Origin: Neurospora tetraspora | Taxonomy: Eukaryota > Ascomycota > Sordariomycetes > Sordariales > Sordariaceae | Length of the DNA stretch: 64,000 nt | Direction of reading: 5' to 3' | Assembly: GCF_033439725.1 (NCBI RefSeq) | Contig: NW_026944386.1 | Location: 372,001 to 436,000, forward strand | In this document: one piece after another, positions 23,601-33,261 of the stretch | How positions within the stretch are numbered: the first letter of the stretch is position 1 | Layout of the letters: each line of letters opens with the position of its first letter | Program-made: the position numbers and the translations under genes | Notes under the pieces: generated by a model | The model's input: only the letters and a program-made list of their open reading frames with translations | Databases searched by the model: none | What the model was told of the DNA's origin: nothing

Positions 23601-26600
23601 AGCATCATGCAGGCAAGAAGGGCGGACCTGTGTTGCCCGACTTTAGGGAAGACGGTGTTATCAGCGACCCGCCAAACATTCGCATCTCCTGGAACCCAGC
23701 GCTTAAGACTAAGCTGTCGCATGAGAATGTTGAGGATGGAAGGCATACCCAGTCAGAGTCTGATAACTACACGGGACGGTCATCTCATACCACCTCGTCC
23801 AAGGGCTCCGATACCAGAAAGACCATTGCGCCAGAAAGTGTACTGCATCTTATCCCAGATCGAGTCGGCAACATGGTGCTGGACAGGGAACGAAATGTCT
23901 GGGTCAGGAAGCGGCCATCTAACGGGTTTATGGGCAGTAGACAAAACAGTTTCATTGCCTCGGAGGTGAGCGAAGATGACCCGTTCGCTGACATTCCCGA
24001 TCTCACCGTGGACATTACGGAGGAATTGGAAAAGTTGCGGCTTACGACCAACCAACGGGGGCAGGAACATGAGCAGGAACATGAGCAGGAGCAGGAGCAG
24101 GAGCAGGGTGATCTAGACTTGGACCAACCATCCGACGTTGCGGCACCTTTTGGCGATGACGATTTCCTTAACTCGGAACCGCAGTGGCAGCCAACCGGGA
24201 GTCGCAGGGACTCTGACACGTCGAACCCTGGCAAGAAAAACAAGCCAACCAGCACTGACGAACAGCGCGACGCAAAGCCCTCGTTGCAGTCACAAAAAAA
24301 CACGGGCACAGGTACAAGCACAGGTGTCGATGTCGAACATGAAATTGGGATTTACGAGGACCGAGTAAGCAATACTCCACAAGCAGCCCGGCGCAGACAA
24401 CTCACGATCAGTTTCTCATCTCCTATTGCGTCTATCATCCAGGACATCCAGGACGTAGCAGACGACGTTGACTCCGATGCCGACGCTCCGAGCGCGCTAG
24501 GACTAACTGGTGGGGAGGGCAATAATAAGCAGCAGCGCAAGCGTAGCCTGCCACCTCTGCCGCCGAGAGGTTACACCAAACAGCAGCAACAGCAGCAACC
24601 TCAGCAACCGCAACCCCGAGGCCGCAGGGCCGTTTCTATTTCCGCCTCCAAGCTCAGGAACGAAGTCGCGTCTGGTTCTGCGTCTAGGTCGCGCAGCCGT
24701 TCACGAGGTCCCCCGCGACACTTGTCTGTCAAAGGCCAGACGTACATGGCAAGACCTGTTTCGAGGATTGACGAGCATGATGAAGAGTCCAGCAATGCTA
24801 ATAAGAACAGCCTCCGATTTCATGGTCATGATCAACCGTCCTTGTTGTCGCCGCAGCCTCAGGGTATGGAACTGAGTATCGTTGCTGCTGAAACGTCAAT
24901 GGTCAACCAAGAGGACCACGAAGCGCAACACAACAACAGCATTTCTTTCCTTGTGGCAACACCCGCTCACCATCTGAGACCATGCTCCATGTCCGGCACC
25001 GACCCGGCTCACATCATCAGCCAGTATGTCGGCACCTTCTCCCTCAGCCCGCTATCGGACTTTACCATCCATCCCCCGGACGAGTCGTCACTGGCCCTCG
25101 AAGCAAGTTACGTTATTGGCAACCACCACCTCGTCACCGGCGACCACCACTCCCGCGGCCGCTCCATGTCCATGTCCACCCGCGACCTCGTGGCCAAGCT
25201 CACCGAAGTCGAGCCCTTCGAGCCCTACTGGGAAGACATGCGCAACCTCTGCCTCGCGCACAAGCGTCTCGAATCGCTGCACGCCCTCGACGCGTTCTGC
25301 GGCCGTCTCGAGTCCCTCGACGCCAGCCACAACGAGATTAGGAACCTCACCGGCGCTCCGTCCACGACTCGCTTCCTCAAGATGATCAACAACCAGCTGT
25401 CAAGCTTGACGGCGTGGGGACACTTGATCAATCTGCAGTATGTAGATATCTCGAATAACCGCTTGACGAGCTTGAATCCGTTCAAGCAATTGGTGCATTT
25501 GAGGGAGTTGAGGGTGGATAATAATCGTTTGGAGAGCTTGGAGGGCATCAAGTTCCATGATGGGTTGCAGGTGTTGAGGGCGAGGGGCAATTGCATTGAG
25601 GAGGTGGACTTTGATGGGGCGAGGTTGGTGCATCTTACCGAGCTGGATCTGAGGGGAAACAAGATCAAGACAGTGGTGAACCTGGACCAGCTTCCGGTCT
25701 TGAGCTCGCTGAACCTGGAAGGGAACCAGATCGATGTGTTTGAAGTTGGATCACCAGCGGCTATTACGTCTGGACCCAACTCCCCGGTTTCTGAGCACGG
25801 ACAGGCGGTTTCGTCGCTGAGGTATCTCCACCTCAACGACAACTGTCTGTCGCACCTCTCCATCCACGCCCTTCCTCACCTCCGCCTTCTCCACGCCGAC
25901 CGCAACCGCCTCGTCCGCATCCACGGCTTCTCCCGCGCCCGCCACCTCGACTCGCTCTCCCTCCGCGAGCAACAAGGTCCCGAACCTCTCGACCTCGATC
26001 ATCTTTTGTCTCGGGCCTACGAAGTCCGCAAGCTTTTCCTCTCCGGTAACTACCTAGGAAGCACCACCAACCCCAAGGGCGTCGAAGAGAGCGGTTTCAA
26101 CCCCCGCATCGACCTCCTCAACCTGCAACTCCTCGAACTTGCCAACTGTGGTCTCACCAAACTCCCCGTGGACGTCGGTCAAATGATGCCCAACCTGCGC
26201 GTTCTCAACCTCAACATGAACGCACTTGAGGACCTCTCCCCCCTGCGCCACGTCCCCCGGTTGAAGCGGTTATTCCTCAGTGGGAACAGAATTAGGGATC
26301 TCAGTTCACTGGTTGAAGTCCTTACCAACTTCTCCTGCCTCACAGCCGTTGACTTGCGCGGTAACGGACTGGTAATGGGCTTTTACTCCCCCGTCCAAGA
26401 GCTATGCAAAGGCGGTGCTGCTAGTCTCGGCAAGCAGAACCAGAACAAATCGAGCAACAACATGGACGAGGAGGCACATGCACAAAAGGGACAGGAAGCA
26501 GATGATGGGCAGCAGGACGAACACGAGAATAAGGACCAATGGACTTTACCTTCGCAAACTCCCGCTTCCGACAAAGCCTATTCATCAAGACTTGATCTCC

Positions 26601-27370
26601 AGACTAAGATGCGGCGCAGGGTGTACGATCATTTGCTCGCTGAGAAATGTTCGCGACTCAAAAAAGTGGATGGTCTCCCTTTTGATCGCCAAGACGTTTT
26701 GGGAAGGAGAGATGAGGTTTGGAAGGCGTTGGTTGCGCGCGGGGTGTTCTCTATCCCTAGTTCTACTCCCGTGCATGCAGCGACGGGTCCAGCTACTGCT
26801 GCCCCCGCGAATAATATGTCGGGGGTGCCAAATGTCCCGGGAATGCCTGGCCTCCCCACAGGCGCTTCCAGTTTCGGATCAGCTGTTGGCGGCTTTGGAT
26901 TCGGCAGTCCCACTACTGTCGTCGGTAGCGACGCCGAGGGTCCTAATGGGCAAGGTGGTCATGGTGGTGGGAGGAGGCAGAGTATGAGTCCTGTTGCTGG
27001 ACGGGTTAATGGGCAGTCTCAGTCTCAGTCTCAGTACCAACAGCAGTACCAACAGCAGTACCAACAGCAGCAGCAGGTGTTGCATAATGGAAGTCCGCTG
27101 AATGGAAGGGGTCGTGGTGTCAATGGAGTTAATGGGCTCAGTGGAGGAGGAAATGGAGTGTTGAGGGAAGTAGACATCAACGCTAATGGCGGGATGGGCG
27201 GTCATGGAGTGAATGGCTGCCCCCCGAGCGGCGGTATGGGACATGGACAGGGGAGCGGAATGCAACAGATACAGATGAGTGGAATGGGAATGAATCAGAG
27301 AGAAATGGAAGAGAGGGTGAGGCAGATGCAGAGAGAGAGGGAGGAGAGGTGGTTGGCGGAGGCTAGATAG
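20603..27370 (+). CDS. cdc11: Septation initiation network scaffold CDC11 (Nud1/centriolin-type)
   Basis: A 2,255-residue single-exon protein. The ATG at 20603 begins MGHAWLDSLSEDWPSQPGS, which resembles the start of fungal CDC11 orthologues. The upstream in-frame opening codon is GTG. The N-terminal 1,500 residues are disordered, Ser/Arg/Pro-rich and carry DADADA and EQEQ repeats and many basic-Ser motifs, likely kinase sites. Around residues 1560-1930 there is a block of leucine-rich repeats (for example LQYVDISNNRLTSL, LTELDLRGNKIKTV, LRVLNLNMNALEDL). The C terminus is rich in Gln, Gly and Asn. Family members sit at the spindle pole body, bind the NDR-kinase module and trigger septation. 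An unseen short intron in the low-complexity part cannot be excluded. Confidence 0.9.
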   Translation: MGHAWLDSLSEDWPSQPGSLASNASQFANKLDSHQRSQSQSQSISRPGTATSQSRKPPKTPPSRIPRPNSNRTSANNSILHDDRVNSNTASNAASRRGSTKSLGDRVRDRQRAIDARSRTASIAESVQSGGSVIHNMNGYDSPGRKQDTPEWKRRLVYRELDYGEAPDLFTSAGAILESIFKPPPPPAATTMADTNPNSNARNGRGFESQYESQAESHVEITLPSSPPFLGRERDPSTVEIHVEESLQSLPPIPKEPEEEVEEGQQEQQRRKIPEIRYRRATDSSAPSQGSESSFRASTTQQQTYPKVRSRTPSTSASSHLGNLSAGSRQASGQSVLRHEDFSPILLTMHDAGDGNSSFAPEISPDELRYRLETLRKNQLRMARTGRSDSGASVSGKSESGKSEADAAATGGSSRSDNKAGDTNNTSKDYEKLGSYINVRRGGRSADGSFQNHMLSSALNDISELNPEESLQASTPKRFPSVRVEHWDDYEHVPAQVSGNISDEISPRSRPAFPRIPNLSAATKRVPSSQQGAGSPLKLFQPYDTFTSEILQRRLSQYHNDTPGEQASSGQQTGDESPVNISYMDSGGYLSPPKTHTRRGQETGQRKASVAVNHFGAGVLDGYEFQDEFSYQSVGASGVEGDKENQGPNDDSLPGPPIPVFDFSRPSSHSEADADADADADASNSSVRRKRQKPVDSGSSKRHSKTGSSSAHKKRHAFTHIPATFATPSKRRTDPAPEFKRPRTSPSKDPTPKRRRTLHESDIEFGLEDLSPSPETQSMKLSYQQIQATIDKRRKEVHAEKRREPVEPGTPSGKDVPRPSTPTPLQRSSLQKEGKKGRPPLTELITKSSSRPTRPSSKASSKGRTPKKHGAPGSAMNTDRKPSIKTEDFLIEANKIMAMIRKNAASGLTSVEESDEYDSRHDADGESSYEESTQESFLRPPSREGRPPLTRRSTKQEDPVLAERLKQYEEASDMGDIMGSSLRSAALYRQGFGTVRQDEKHHAGKKGGPVLPDFREDGVISDPPNIRISWNPALKTKLSHENVEDGRHTQSESDNYTGRSSHTTSSKGSDTRKTIAPESVLHLIPDRVGNMVLDRERNVWVRKRPSNGFMGSRQNSFIASEVSEDDPFADIPDLTVDITEELEKLRLTTNQRGQEHEQEHEQEQEQEQGDLDLDQPSDVAAPFGDDDFLNSEPQWQPTGSRRDSDTSNPGKKNKPTSTDEQRDAKPSLQSQKNTGTGTSTGVDVEHEIGIYEDRVSNTPQAARRRQLTISFSSPIASIIQDIQDVADDVDSDADAPSALGLTGGEGNNKQQRKRSLPPLPPRGYTKQQQQQQPQQPQPRGRRAVSISASKLRNEVASGSASRSRSRSRGPPRHLSVKGQTYMARPVSRIDEHDEESSNANKNSLRFHGHDQPSLLSPQPQGMELSIVAAETSMVNQEDHEAQHNNSISFLVATPAHHLRPCSMSGTDPAHIISQYVGTFSLSPLSDFTIHPPDESSLALEASYVIGNHHLVTGDHHSRGRSMSMSTRDLVAKLTEVEPFEPYWEDMRNLCLAHKRLESLHALDAFCGRLESLDASHNEIRNLTGAPSTTRFLKMINNQLSSLTAWGHLINLQYVDISNNRLTSLNPFKQLVHLRELRVDNNRLESLEGIKFHDGLQVLRARGNCIEEVDFDGARLVHLTELDLRGNKIKTVVNLDQLPVLSSLNLEGNQIDVFEVGSPAAITSGPNSPVSEHGQAVSSLRYLHLNDNCLSHLSIHALPHLRLLHADRNRLVRIHGFSRARHLDSLSLREQQGPEPLDLDHLLSRAYEVRKLFLSGNYLGSTTNPKGVEESGFNPRIDLLNLQLLELANCGLTKLPVDVGQMMPNLRVLNLNMNALEDLSPLRHVPRLKRLFLSGNRIRDLSSLVEVLTNFSCLTAVDLRGNGLVMGFYSPVQELCKGGAASLGKQNQNKSSNNMDEEAHAQKGQEADDGQQDEHENKDQWTLPSQTPASDKAYSSRLDLQTKMRRRVYDHLLAEKCSRLKKVDGLPFDRQDVLGRRDEVWKALVARGVFSIPSSTPVHAATGPATAAPANNMSGVPNVPGMPGLPTGASSFGSAVGGFGFGSPTTVVGSDAEGPNGQGGHGGGRRQSMSPVAGRVNGQSQSQSQYQQQYQQQYQQQQQVLHNGSPLNGRGRGVNGVNGLSGGGNGVLREVDINANGGMGGHGVNGCPPSGGMGHGQGSGMQQIQMSGMGMNQREMEERVRQMQREREERWLAEAR

Positions 27371-27395
27371 CTTCGCTGGTTGAGTCAGTGGTTCT

Positions 27396-27396
27396 T

Positions 27397-27429
<33 letters not shown>
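27396..27429 (+). repeat. (CTGT)n microsatellite
   Basis: About eight tetranucleotide units just after the CDC11 stop codon. Confidence 0.9.
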
Positions 27430-28534
27430 TGGGGAAAATGTTTAACGAAGCGAGCGAGCATGAATTTGTCATGAAATGGTCATGACCTGTCATGATTACG
27501 AAAAAGTTTTTTCTGTCTGGGTTAGCTGGTTGGTTGGCTGGGTTTGTTCCTTTTTTTCCTTGTTCTTTTTGTCCTGAATGGTTTTGACAAGCAAGGAGTT
27601 ATGATGCGTGCATAGCAACGGTTTTTTTTTGGTATGGTTTACGGTGCATGGACTTTTTTTTCCTTCTGTTGGAATTACGGGTTATGGCTATATAACTCTC
27701 GGCGGCTTTCGGCTTCCAGGTTCTTTCTTATTTCATGATGGGATGGGATGGGATGGACGAGCAAGCAAGCATCGATGGCATGGTTTCATGGTTTATGATA
27801 TGGTATTCTCGGTGTATGTATGGATTAGGGAACAAAAATAGGTTAGGGGTGTTGTTGGGAACTTGAGAGGAGAGAACTGAAGGGGAAATGAATGGAGATG
27901 ATTGATGCCAGTCCTTTGGTCCTTGGGACAAATTTCCATGCCTGAAAAGTGTTTGTTGATGCGTTAACCCAACTAACAACGCCTCACCACTCAGGGAATG
28001 ACAAGTAAACTAACTGTTAAGGCAACACCTAAGCCATCAGGTACCTAAGCAACCTCCTCCACATCCTGACCCAACCTTTGCATCAATCAACACAAGAACA
28101 CACAGCCTAATCATTATCAGTAGGTAGGAAACGACTCTCTGACTTGACTACCTGCTCAGCTCAGCGACCGGAAGCCAAAACATCCCCGCCGCCCTGGCCG
28201 CCGGCGGAACGGCAGGCAGACGCTTCCGTGCTGCGTTACTGGTGCACTGTACCAATAGCGCCAAGACCCCAGAGGACCAACGCGTAAGGCACGTGAGAGA
28301 GCTTCTTTCAACGTCACTCGTACTTTCCATCATCACTCCTCCCATTCAGCATCTCTTCCCCACGGGCAATCAACCAAATTTTCTCATTGATCTTCGGAAG
28401 GTACTGTGTAGTACGCCGTGCGCATAGTAGGGAAGGTACCTTACAAATACTTGGTTGGACCTTTGGGGCGTCCCGCATACCGGTAATCGGGCAACCACCA
28501 CCTTGCTCAGTCCCAGAAAGAACCACTCTTGAGT

Positions 28535-28584
28535 CCTGGCAAACTGCACCCTCCTTCCTGGCAAACTGCACCCTCCTTCCTGGC
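28535..28584 (+). repeat. 22-bp tandem duplication
   Basis: Two identical units (28535-28556 and 28557-28578) starting CCTGGCAAACTGCACC, plus a partial third unit CCTGGC. Confidence 0.9.
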
Positions 28585-29314
28585 TTTCAATCTCACTTTC
28601 TATTCTTTTTCACTCACTCTGTTTCTTGTTATACTTTGCTGCTTCCTTTTCCTTTTTTTCTTTTTTTTTTTTTTTCTCTCTCTGTCTTCAGGAGCGAAGT
28701 GGGAAATTGGAGTTCGGAACGAGAAGTAGACTAGACACCCGATTGATCGGTATTCGGTTGCAACATTGACGTTGTGCCGTGATCAAGTAAGGTAAGTGTC
28801 CAACGTCCTCCTGTTGGTAACTTGTGAAATGGTCACGTCCCATTTTTAATCTGATGGCAAGTTCATGATTCCTTTCATCGTTATACGAAGACTTCTCCTT
28901 CCCGCCGGGATAGAGGATCATGGTGACTGCTTCAGATGTGTCGTTGGTTCGGCTTCCGTTCAAGTACTTCGTTCGTTCGAGCCGTGCCAACAAGTTGCGC
29001 TGTATGATAATATATTAGAACCTTCTAATTCCACGAAGACTCTGTGTTTTTACACTTTCAAGCGCTGACCAAAGCCTCCACACCATCATCTAGACGGGAC
29101 TCTCTTCCAATGTCCAAGTATATGACCTCTGAGGTAGAATGAACGAACGACCAACAATCCCAGACAACTGACTGCTCACCTCACCTCCCAAAACCTTGAT
29201 CCTTCCGCTAGTACATTGAGCGTTCCTTCAACCACTTTCCTCCTAGTCCATCATTGTATCACCCTTTTTATTCTATTCAACCCCAGTCCAAGAGCCCATC
29301 CGGCAACGCTGCCT

Positions 29315-31160
29315 TTACTCCTCAGGGCTTGAATCATAGGTATCGGAAGGACACGATTCAACGCCTGACAAGTACTGGTTGGGTAGAGTCAACCCTGCTT
29401 GGGCTTGGATATGGGCCTGGAGGGCTTGGAAGTGCTCTTGGATTTGCGCTGGGGTAGGGGTTTGCATATGGGCCGGGATATGGGCTGGGATTTGGACGAC
29501 TTGGATGATTTGGGTTTGATAATGTTTCTGTTTCCGGAGCGACGCCAACCATTCCCTCTCCTCGCGCCATCGCTTCGGAGTATAAAGGGCCCCCACACTG
29601 AAAAGGCATTCGATAAGATCGTATTGTTCCGAGTCTGTTTTGCACAAATCCAACATCAGCAAAAAAAAAAAAATGTTCAACCCAAAAGACAGGAAGTGAA
29701 CTTGGTGTTCATTCAAGAAAAAAACGCTCAAGTCAAGTCCTGTCCTCGACCAAAAGCCAAAAGCCAAAATAGCAAGACAAGGCAGGTAGGTAGGAGGTAG
29801 GTACGGTACTCACCCAAATAAACAGCAATGGGCCTTGTCCAGTTCGAACGATACCTCACCTCCACCTCGTGCTTAAACTCCAACACGCCCGCTTGATAGC
29901 ACCGATACGACGACCTCGCCATCTCCTCCTCACCCGGATATGCTCCCTCCGGCCACAGATCCTCGTGTGGGAACTTTCTGTCCTGTTCGTCCCGGTAATC
30001 GTTCACCACCACGTCGAACAGGACTCGGTATTTTCCCGGCTTGCACGGGAGCCGCACGTTTTGAAAGACGAAGTACAAGGTCTCCTCTTTCTTGGGAACT
30101 TGAATGCCGTATTCGGAGGAGCTGAGCTTTTCGATCCTGGGCGGGTTGGGGGAGGCGCCTCGCTTGTCGAAAGGGATGCGGTTCGTCGAGGTGGAGGTGT
30201 CGGTGTCGGCATCTTCGTCGATGACGGTGTCTTTACCCATCACGGTGTCTTCATTGATGACGGTGTCTTCATCGATGATGGTGGCTTCATCGATGATGGT
30301 GTCTTCGTTTTTGTGGTTAACGGTGTCTTTGTCCGTATCTGGGTCAACTGAGTTCCGCTTCTCGGGCAAGGGCGTCGGGCTCGCGGAGCCAGACATTTCC
30401 ATGATTGTGATCGCGTTGAGTTTGGTGAGGGCCTTGGTTTTGGCGTTGCGAATGGGGAGGTATCGTTTTGGCCGGACAGTTCTTGACTGGACAGTTACTC
30501 GCTGCCCATATAATGGATGGACAAGCGGGAGAATTTTTCCTAAGAGAAGGTCAGTCAGGCCTAAGAACAATTTGCTTGAGAACATCTATCTCCTTCATGT
30601 TTGACTGGCTGTGGTTTGTGTCCGCAGTGGGCACTTGGGGAGAAGGAGAAAGAAGTATTAAGAGGCAGTGTCCAAGTCTTCTTTGGTTATGTTCGGTCTC
30701 GCCAGTGGCAGGGGTAAGGGAAGGGGCAGGGACAACTTAGGGGCAGCCGGATTGGGATCGGATATGCTGCCATTTCCACATTACCTTTTTCATCCAGGTA
30801 GTTATTTTTGTCATCCATGTGGTGTATCACATGCCCGTCTTCATCCACCTTCTCTATCGACTTCCTCACCATCTCCTCCGGTTGCTGTTTTTCCTTGTCT
30901 TCAACCAACATCATCTTCATGTGCACTGCGGTGTTCCCCTAGAGCTCCGGGTCTGGTCGCGGGTTGACGGCAATAACGGCGGCGTACTCGACCAGCGCGC
31001 CGGAGATGGCGTCGATATCAGGTGGGATAACGAGTCTAGCAGCGACGGGGGTGCCGTTTTTGCCTCGGATGATGGGCTGAGGGCGGCGGAAGAAGGGCTC
31101 GTGAAGGTAGTCGGGAACTGATAAGCAGTGGGGGCGGTACCATTTGGCGTAGCTGCTCAT
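29315..31160 (-). pseudogene. Cluster paralogue 1, velvet-like family, with internal nonsense codon
   Basis: The candidate exons are 31160-30785, 30539-29814 and 29634-29315 (1,422 nt, 473 codons plus stop). Both introns join in phase 1, and the last (GTGAGT donor) sits where all five paralogues have one. The N terminus (RRPQPIIRGK, LVIPP) and the block LYFVFQNV...KYRVLFDVVVNDYRD match the family. An in-frame TAG lies at 30941-30939, where paralogues have Trp; TGG to TAG is one G-to-A change. Paralogue 1 also has an extra acidic insert with TVIxEDTV repeats and a long Pro/Gln tail not seen in the others. It may be a pseudogene, or the first intron may be different from my model. Function is unknown. 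Confidence 0.6.
30195..30330 (-). repeat. 18-bp coding minisatellite in paralogue 1
   Basis: Imperfect 18-bp units (GTGTCTTCATCGATGAC-like on the plus strand) encode repeated (D/N)EDTVI motifs. The repeats are unique to this member of the cluster. Confidence 0.7.
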
Positions 31161-31579
31161 CTTGACAGTGGTTCTGTACTGTTGAATGCTGTGTGGGTGG
31201 TGAAATAAATGGGAATGAATGAAGTGGTAGATACCGTGATGATGATGTTTGTTGTGAGAATACAGACCAGTAGTTTATGTAACTGCGTGATTCATCGATG
31301 TCACAAGGAGAAGTGCAGCGAAGAGAGGGTGTCCCCATTTTTAATAAGCGTCCTCAAGGAACAGACGATTAGAAAGCCAAAAATGCAGTAACGATAACTA
31401 TCCCGATCCCAAAGCACCTTCCGAGGGTAAGTGTCTACCTGCCATGCCTTCCATGGTAAGACAGACACTGACTCCTGCCGATGTTGATACTTGGAGGAGC
31501 GTCATCATGAAAGAAACCGGCGGTTCCTTCCGAAATCAGTGTCCCTTCTTTCCAACAGAAAACATGAAAGTAGTCACCT

Positions 31580-31600
31580 AGCCAGTCCAGTTGGCCCAGC
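31580..31600. repeat. Cluster 3' motif, copy 1
   Basis: AGCCAGTCCAGTTGGCCCA, 234 bp 3' of the stop of paralogue 2. It is followed by a CATCCTGYC minisatellite (31621-31680) that recurs next to copy 2. Confidence 0.7.
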
Positions 31601-31620
31601 CCTGTCCCTTGAATAACATT

Positions 31621-31680
31621 TCCTGCTCATCCTGTCCATCCTGTCCATCCTGCTATTCTGCCCATCCTGCCATCCTGCTT
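31621..31680. repeat. CATCCTGYC minisatellite
   Basis: Imperfect 9-10-bp units related to CATCCTGTC. The same tract recurs at 34551-34620, so it was duplicated with the spacer. Confidence 0.75.
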
Positions 31681-31833
31681 CGTTTTCCTGTGTTGCTCTC
31701 TCCTGGGTTCGATGACACACTCCTATTGGAATGGTCAATGCCGCTTTCACGTCGAGTGGGCAGATTCGACGATTCAGGCTCCTGTCGAGAGAAGTGAGTC
31801 GAGGTATGGAAGACGGTTCGCTGGGTGTTGCGT

Positions 31834-33261
31834 TCAATATCGCCCTTCATTATCAAGGACCTTTTTTGTCGCCTCCTCCTGAAGATCTTTGATGTACTCG
31901 GACTCCCCCAAACGAACCCACAACTCTTCATCCTGACCCTCAGGTAAATCGCCATGTTCCTCTTTTTCCAGTTGATCTGTATTCCATACCAGTTAGCAAG
32001 GTATAATTCAGCCAAATGGGTACCTTTTGGTGTGTGGCATGTTGTTCCAGCCGCAAATAGGTAACATAGGTCAAGTGTATCTGGCGGACTTACGGTCAAA
32101 CCATTTCCCTTTATATTCTTCCCTGACGTGCGTCTGCTGACCAACTACCAAAATGCCTGCGCAAAACCCAGTTTCTTTGTACAGGTCACGCGAGGTTCCC
32201 AATCTGATTTCCATGTGGGCCTCTGATGGCCAAAGGTGTTCAGGCGGCCAGTCAACTATGGGGTTTTCTCCTGCGTCCAAATACTCAGTCACGTTGACTT
32301 CGAACCTGACCTCGAACTCTCCTGCTCTGGGGAAGGCAACATTCTCGAACTTGAAGTGTAGGACTGTGTTTGTTCCCGTACTTTTGTGTTACAGAAGGGT
32401 TCATACGCACTTTTTTATACTGAAATCGTATAGAAATTCTCGCGTTTGGTTGCTTTTCGTATAAAAAGGCAATCTGCGACCCCCTTATGTTAGCCTCGCA
32501 TAGCCTTGGCCGGGTTAGGGTTATATATGGCCAGAAAATCGTATAGATTTTCCATGTCCGTATGGAATCCCCAAAATGTACACATGCCCAAAAATGCGGT
32601 ATGCGTGTACGCCAACTTCCTGTACCCTGTAAGTGCCCTGGATTTTGGGGTGCTCCAGCGCATTTGTGCGACGCCTCTGCCCTATAACCCGCTAAAAACC
32701 CCGTCGTCGCAAATAGAATGTACTCGAAACAAACGATTTTGCAGTACATCGGCTGTATAAGGGGGGTGTAGAAAGGATATACGATAGATTTTACCATGTG
32801 GTCCGTGCCCGCCGTATGAGGATATACGATAGACCCTTCTTGTACGAAAAAGTACGGGAACAAACACAGTCTAGCTCTCTAAAGTCTTCGAAGTTTCCTG
32901 GCTTTCTCCAGCCAATATCTTGTGTGGCAAGGCAGATTTCGGCCTTTTTATCGAATTTGTCCTCGGGGTTTTTTCGAGTGGGGAAAGCTATCATGCGACA
33001 CACTGTCTTTATCCAATTTGGATGTGGAGGAGGTGATATCTTAACCATTGCTGCCAGTACCATGTTCTCCCCTGGTGCCACTCGGGTGGGAGGCCAAACG
33101 AGTAGTCCAGCGAGAACACGGCGCTCGTCGTTTACACCGAAAATCTGTGGCTGGGGTTTTTCTCCAGCTTCGGTAGAAAACATTTGGTACTTGTCCCACC
33201 GATTATGGACAAAGGGGGCTTTGCATGGCCCAAAAGGCCGTTCCTCAGGATTCTGTTCCAT
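31834..33261 (-). pseudogene. Cluster paralogue 2, velvet-like family, interrupted by a MITE
   Basis: The coding pieces are 33261-32872, 32358-32094 and 31976-31834. The first two are one exon split by a 510-bp insertion (32362-32871) and a duplicated TAG. Without the insertion and one duplicate the frame continues and totals 265 residues, so the lesion is only the insertion. Translation into the element meets a stop soon after. The start MEQNPEERP is placed by alignment with paralogue 3, although another in-frame ATG lies at 33396. The family core reads LHFKFENVAFPRAGEFEV, and the last intron (donor GTAAGT, phase 1) is shared. The C-terminal exon is acidic and helical (SEYIKDLQEEATKKV). Function is unknown. 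Confidence 0.75.
32362..32871. mobile_element. 510-bp MITE inserted in the exon of paralogue 2
   Basis: The ends are perfect 24-bp inverted repeats beginning GACTGTGTTTGTTCC, with further imperfect similarity inward. It is flanked by TAG at 32359-32361 and 32872-32874, a 3-bp target duplication. No transposase frame is present. Internal motifs such as ATACGATA/TATCGTAT recur several times. The 3-bp duplication points toward a PIF/Harbinger-like or CACTA-like mobiliser rather than Tc1/mariner, but the TIR sequence alone does not settle the superfamily. Confidence 0.9.

Larger units (their letters stand above)
27371..29314. other. Intergenic region with simple repeats
   Basis: The 3' flank of CDC11 followed by about 1.5 kb with no supportable gene. 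Visible structure includes a (CTGT)n run (27396-27429), a 22-bp tandem duplication (28535-28584), a pyrimidine-rich tract (about 28640-28685) and one copy of a dispersed GAGCCGTGCCAAC sequence near 28978. Confidence 0.5.

Noticed and set aside
31653-31797. Coding continuation of paralogue 2 beyond its stop
   Set aside because: Splicing at 31976 gives a clean stop at 31834; the similarity here to 34.6 kb is duplicated spacer DNA.
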